Positions 5,179 through 6,720 of a DNA stretch of 6,720 bases are shown here, one piece after another. Origin of the DNA: Bacteroidales bacterium (GTDB lineage: Bacteria; Bacteroidota; Bacteroidia; Bacteroidales; UBA4181); the NCBI GenBank assembly GCA_028700615.1, contig JAQVSH010000103.1, positions 1 through 6,720 on the forward strand, read 5' to 3'. Within the stretch, counting starts at the first letter, position 1; each line of letters starts with the position of its first letter. The position numbers and the translations under genes were made by a program. Below the pieces are notes generated by a model, which saw only the letters and a list, made by a program, of their open reading frames with translations, made no database searches and had not been told where the DNA came from.

Positions 5179-6720
5179 CACAATGGACGAAAACAAATAT
5201 CCTCTTTATTACGGCATTGGAGCCGACAACAGCGAATTCCTCAAGGCTTTTGAGGAGATGCACCGTATCATGGAGACTACGGCGAATCTTACCGATACGA
5301 AAGCTAAGCAGATGGCCAAGGCGCTGATGGAAGTGGAGAAGAAAACCGGTGCGGCTAAAGAGGCGTTTGCCAAACTCTCATCCAGCGGAGAAGCGGACTC
5401 TGCAAAATATGCAAAAGCAGTAAATCTTATTTCACAAGCCGAAGAAGCTCTGGCATCCAAACAGGAAAGGATGAGGATAACCTATGAAAAACAGCTTCTT
5501 CTTCTTCAATCCCTGGAGGATTCCTATGCCAATATGCAAAAGCAGCTGGAAGGTATGACCGGATCTGATCCGGAACAACACAACCTGGCTCTTGAGAAAT
5601 TGGCTAACCTGAAAGCAGAAATTGAGACCACTAAAGCCTCAGTAGCAGCTGCAGGGAAAGGGTATGATGTTTTTGCCCAGCAAGCCACTGAGGCGATCGA
5701 ACAGGCCCGGCAAGCCCAAGAGCAATACAAATTGACTGTTGCCGGTGCGGTGGATCAGGAGAAGACCCTCCTGAACCAGAAGAAAGATTCCATGACAGAC
5801 ATAGTAGTGGAATATAAGAATATTGAGTCGGCCGGGGTGAAGAGTTTTGACGAGAATATACAATATACCGAAGAGCAGATCGCTGCTCATGAGCGTGAAA
5901 GAGAGGAGATGGAAAGGCTTCGGGCCGAGTATGAGGAGCAGCGAAAGGCACAGGAAGCGCTTTCCAATACGGCAGAACAAAGGGTAGAGTCGGAGAGTGC
6001 TCTTGACAGGATACAAAAGCTCTCTTCCAAAGAACTGGTTAGTACCTATGTTGGGCAGGTGGCGGCCGTGAGAGCATTGGAGCAGGCCGTACGGGATGGA
6101 GATACGGCCAGAACGGATGAGCTGAACGATGAGAAGGCACTTCTGCAGACTTTGAAAGAGACAATGGTCCAGAAGGTAAAAGGTATTACCCTGATGAGGG
6201 AATTAACCAATCTTCTGTATCAGGAAAATAGTGCCACAAAAGAAAACACGGCATATAAGCAAGCCCTGAAAGATACTATCAATGCACTGGGGAATGAATA
6301 CGAAGAGGCGAATGCACAAAAGAAACAACTCTTAAAGGAAGGAGCCGGCCTGTCGGCTGTAATGTCCGGTATTCAGGGCATGATGGGCGTCTTTACGGCC
6401 GCCCAGGGTGTGATGGGTTTATTTGCCAAGTCAGAGGAGGATCTGGCCAAAACGCAAACCACGCTGCAGTCGGTTATGGCCGTAACGATAGGCCTTCAGC
6501 AGGTCTATAACCTTGTAAACAAAGAGAGTGAATTTAGGATTACTGTGGTCTCTGCTGCCACGAAGCTCTGGACGAAAGCTCAGCAGGGTTTGGCGGTTGC
6601 ATTCAACATGTCCGCTACGGCGGCCAAGGCTCTCACGGCAACGCTGACGCTTGGTTTGTCGGTGATAATCCCGATAATCATTACCCAGATTTCCAAATTC
6701 ATCTCAAAGCAAAAAGAGGC
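5171..6720 (+). CDS. tail tape measure protein (N-terminal part, cut by window edge)
   Basis: The frame is open from ATG 5171 to the window edge, 516 complete codons without a stop. ATG 5171 overlaps the GT-like stop by 8 nt and has a weak AAGGG 6 nt upstream; ATG 5183 is an in-frame alternative. The N-terminus (YYGIGADNSEFLKAFEEM, about 13-30) matches the opening common in Bacteroidetes tape measures. Residues from about 31 to 390 are almost entirely long charged helix, rich in Glu, Lys, Gln and Ala, and probably coiled coil. Gly/Met/Ala-rich hydrophobic stretches follow: GLSAVMSGIQGMMGVF from about 393, and AMTLTLGLS-like sequence with SVIIPIIITQI at 497-507, which could insert in a membrane. 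The protein sets tail length, threads through the tube and may help DNA cross the host membrane. Most of its length should lie beyond the window. Confidence 0.85.
   Translation, partial: MIDTMDENKYPLYYGIGADNSEFLKAFEEMHRIMETTANLTDTKAKQMAKALMEVEKKTGAAKEAFAKLSSSGEADSAKYAKAVNLISQAEEALASKQERMRITYEKQLLLLQSLEDSYANMQKQLEGMTGSDPEQHNLALEKLANLKAEIETTKASVAAAGKGYDVFAQQATEAIEQARQAQEQYKLTVAGAVDQEKTLLNQKKDSMTDIVVEYKNIESAGVKSFDENIQYTEEQIAAHEREREEMERLRAEYEEQRKAQEALSNTAEQRVESESALDRIQKLSSKELVSTYVGQVAAVRALEQAVRDGDTARTDELNDEKALLQTLKETMVQKVKGITLMRELTNLLYQENSATKENTAYKQALKDTINALGNEYEEANAQKKQLLKEGAGLSAVMSGIQGMMGVFTAAQGVMGLFAKSEEDLAKTQTTLQSVMAVTIGLQQVYNLVNKESEFRITVVSAATKLWTKAQQGLAVAFNMSATAAKALTATLTLGLSVIIPIIITQISKFISKQKE

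Noticed and set aside
4564..5263. Minus-strand open frames opposite the chaperone genes
   Set aside because: They are rich in Ser, Arg and Cys, have no start context or neighbours on that strand, and overlap each other; they read as shadows.
5209..6016. Several minus-strand open frames opposite the tape measure gene
   Set aside because: They are low-complexity shadows of a long Glu/Lys/Ala-rich coiled-coil gene and have no support of their own.

Overview
The window is one plus-strand block of structural genes from a tailed phage or prophage with a long, probably siphovirus-type tail. It runs from the end of the head genes through the neck to the start of the tape measure gene. I infer a Bacteroidetes (probably Bacteroidales) host. 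The genes resemble head and tail proteins I associate with gut Bacteroidales phages, most starts have A-rich or otherwise Shine-Dalgarno-poor leaders, and base composition looks near 50% GC. No integrase, att site, tRNA or host gene is present, so prophage and free phage cannot be told apart.

Layout. 1-210: C-terminal end of an upstream gene of uncertain identity. 234-812: a beta-rich candidate head decoration or head fiber protein. 825-2261: major capsid protein with an added C-terminal Ig-like domain. 2261-3800: four small genes with 1-nt stop/start overlaps or a 3-nt gap, in the order expected for neck and tail-completion proteins (head-tail adaptor, head closure/stopper, HK97 gp10-like protein, tail terminator). 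3821-4327: probable major tail tube protein, followed by a GC-rich 12-bp hairpin. 4388-5178: the tail assembly chaperone pair. 5171 to the right edge: the tape measure protein, cut by the window.

The most notable point is the chaperone region. The gene at 4388-4939 (183 aa) contains the classic -1 slippery heptamer TTTTTTA, in the correct phase, at 4858-4864. A -1 shift there reads through 104 more codons to a stop at 5176-5178, which overlaps the tape measure start. That extension has no usable start codon near its 5' end, so frameshifting is the simplest way to express it. This gives a 263-aa product analogous to lambda gpGT. A perfect 9-bp inverted repeat starts 2 nt after the heptamer and closes against the zero-frame stop, making it a candidate stimulatory structure.

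How the genes work together: the capsid and decoration proteins build the head, and the adaptor and stopper close the portal vertex. The terminator and gp10-like proteins finish the tail end. The tube protein polymerises around the tape measure, with the G and GT chaperones keeping the tape measure competent for assembly. Gene order carries much of the assignment for the small neck proteins; the gp10-like, capsid, chaperone and tape measure calls also rest on sequence patterns.
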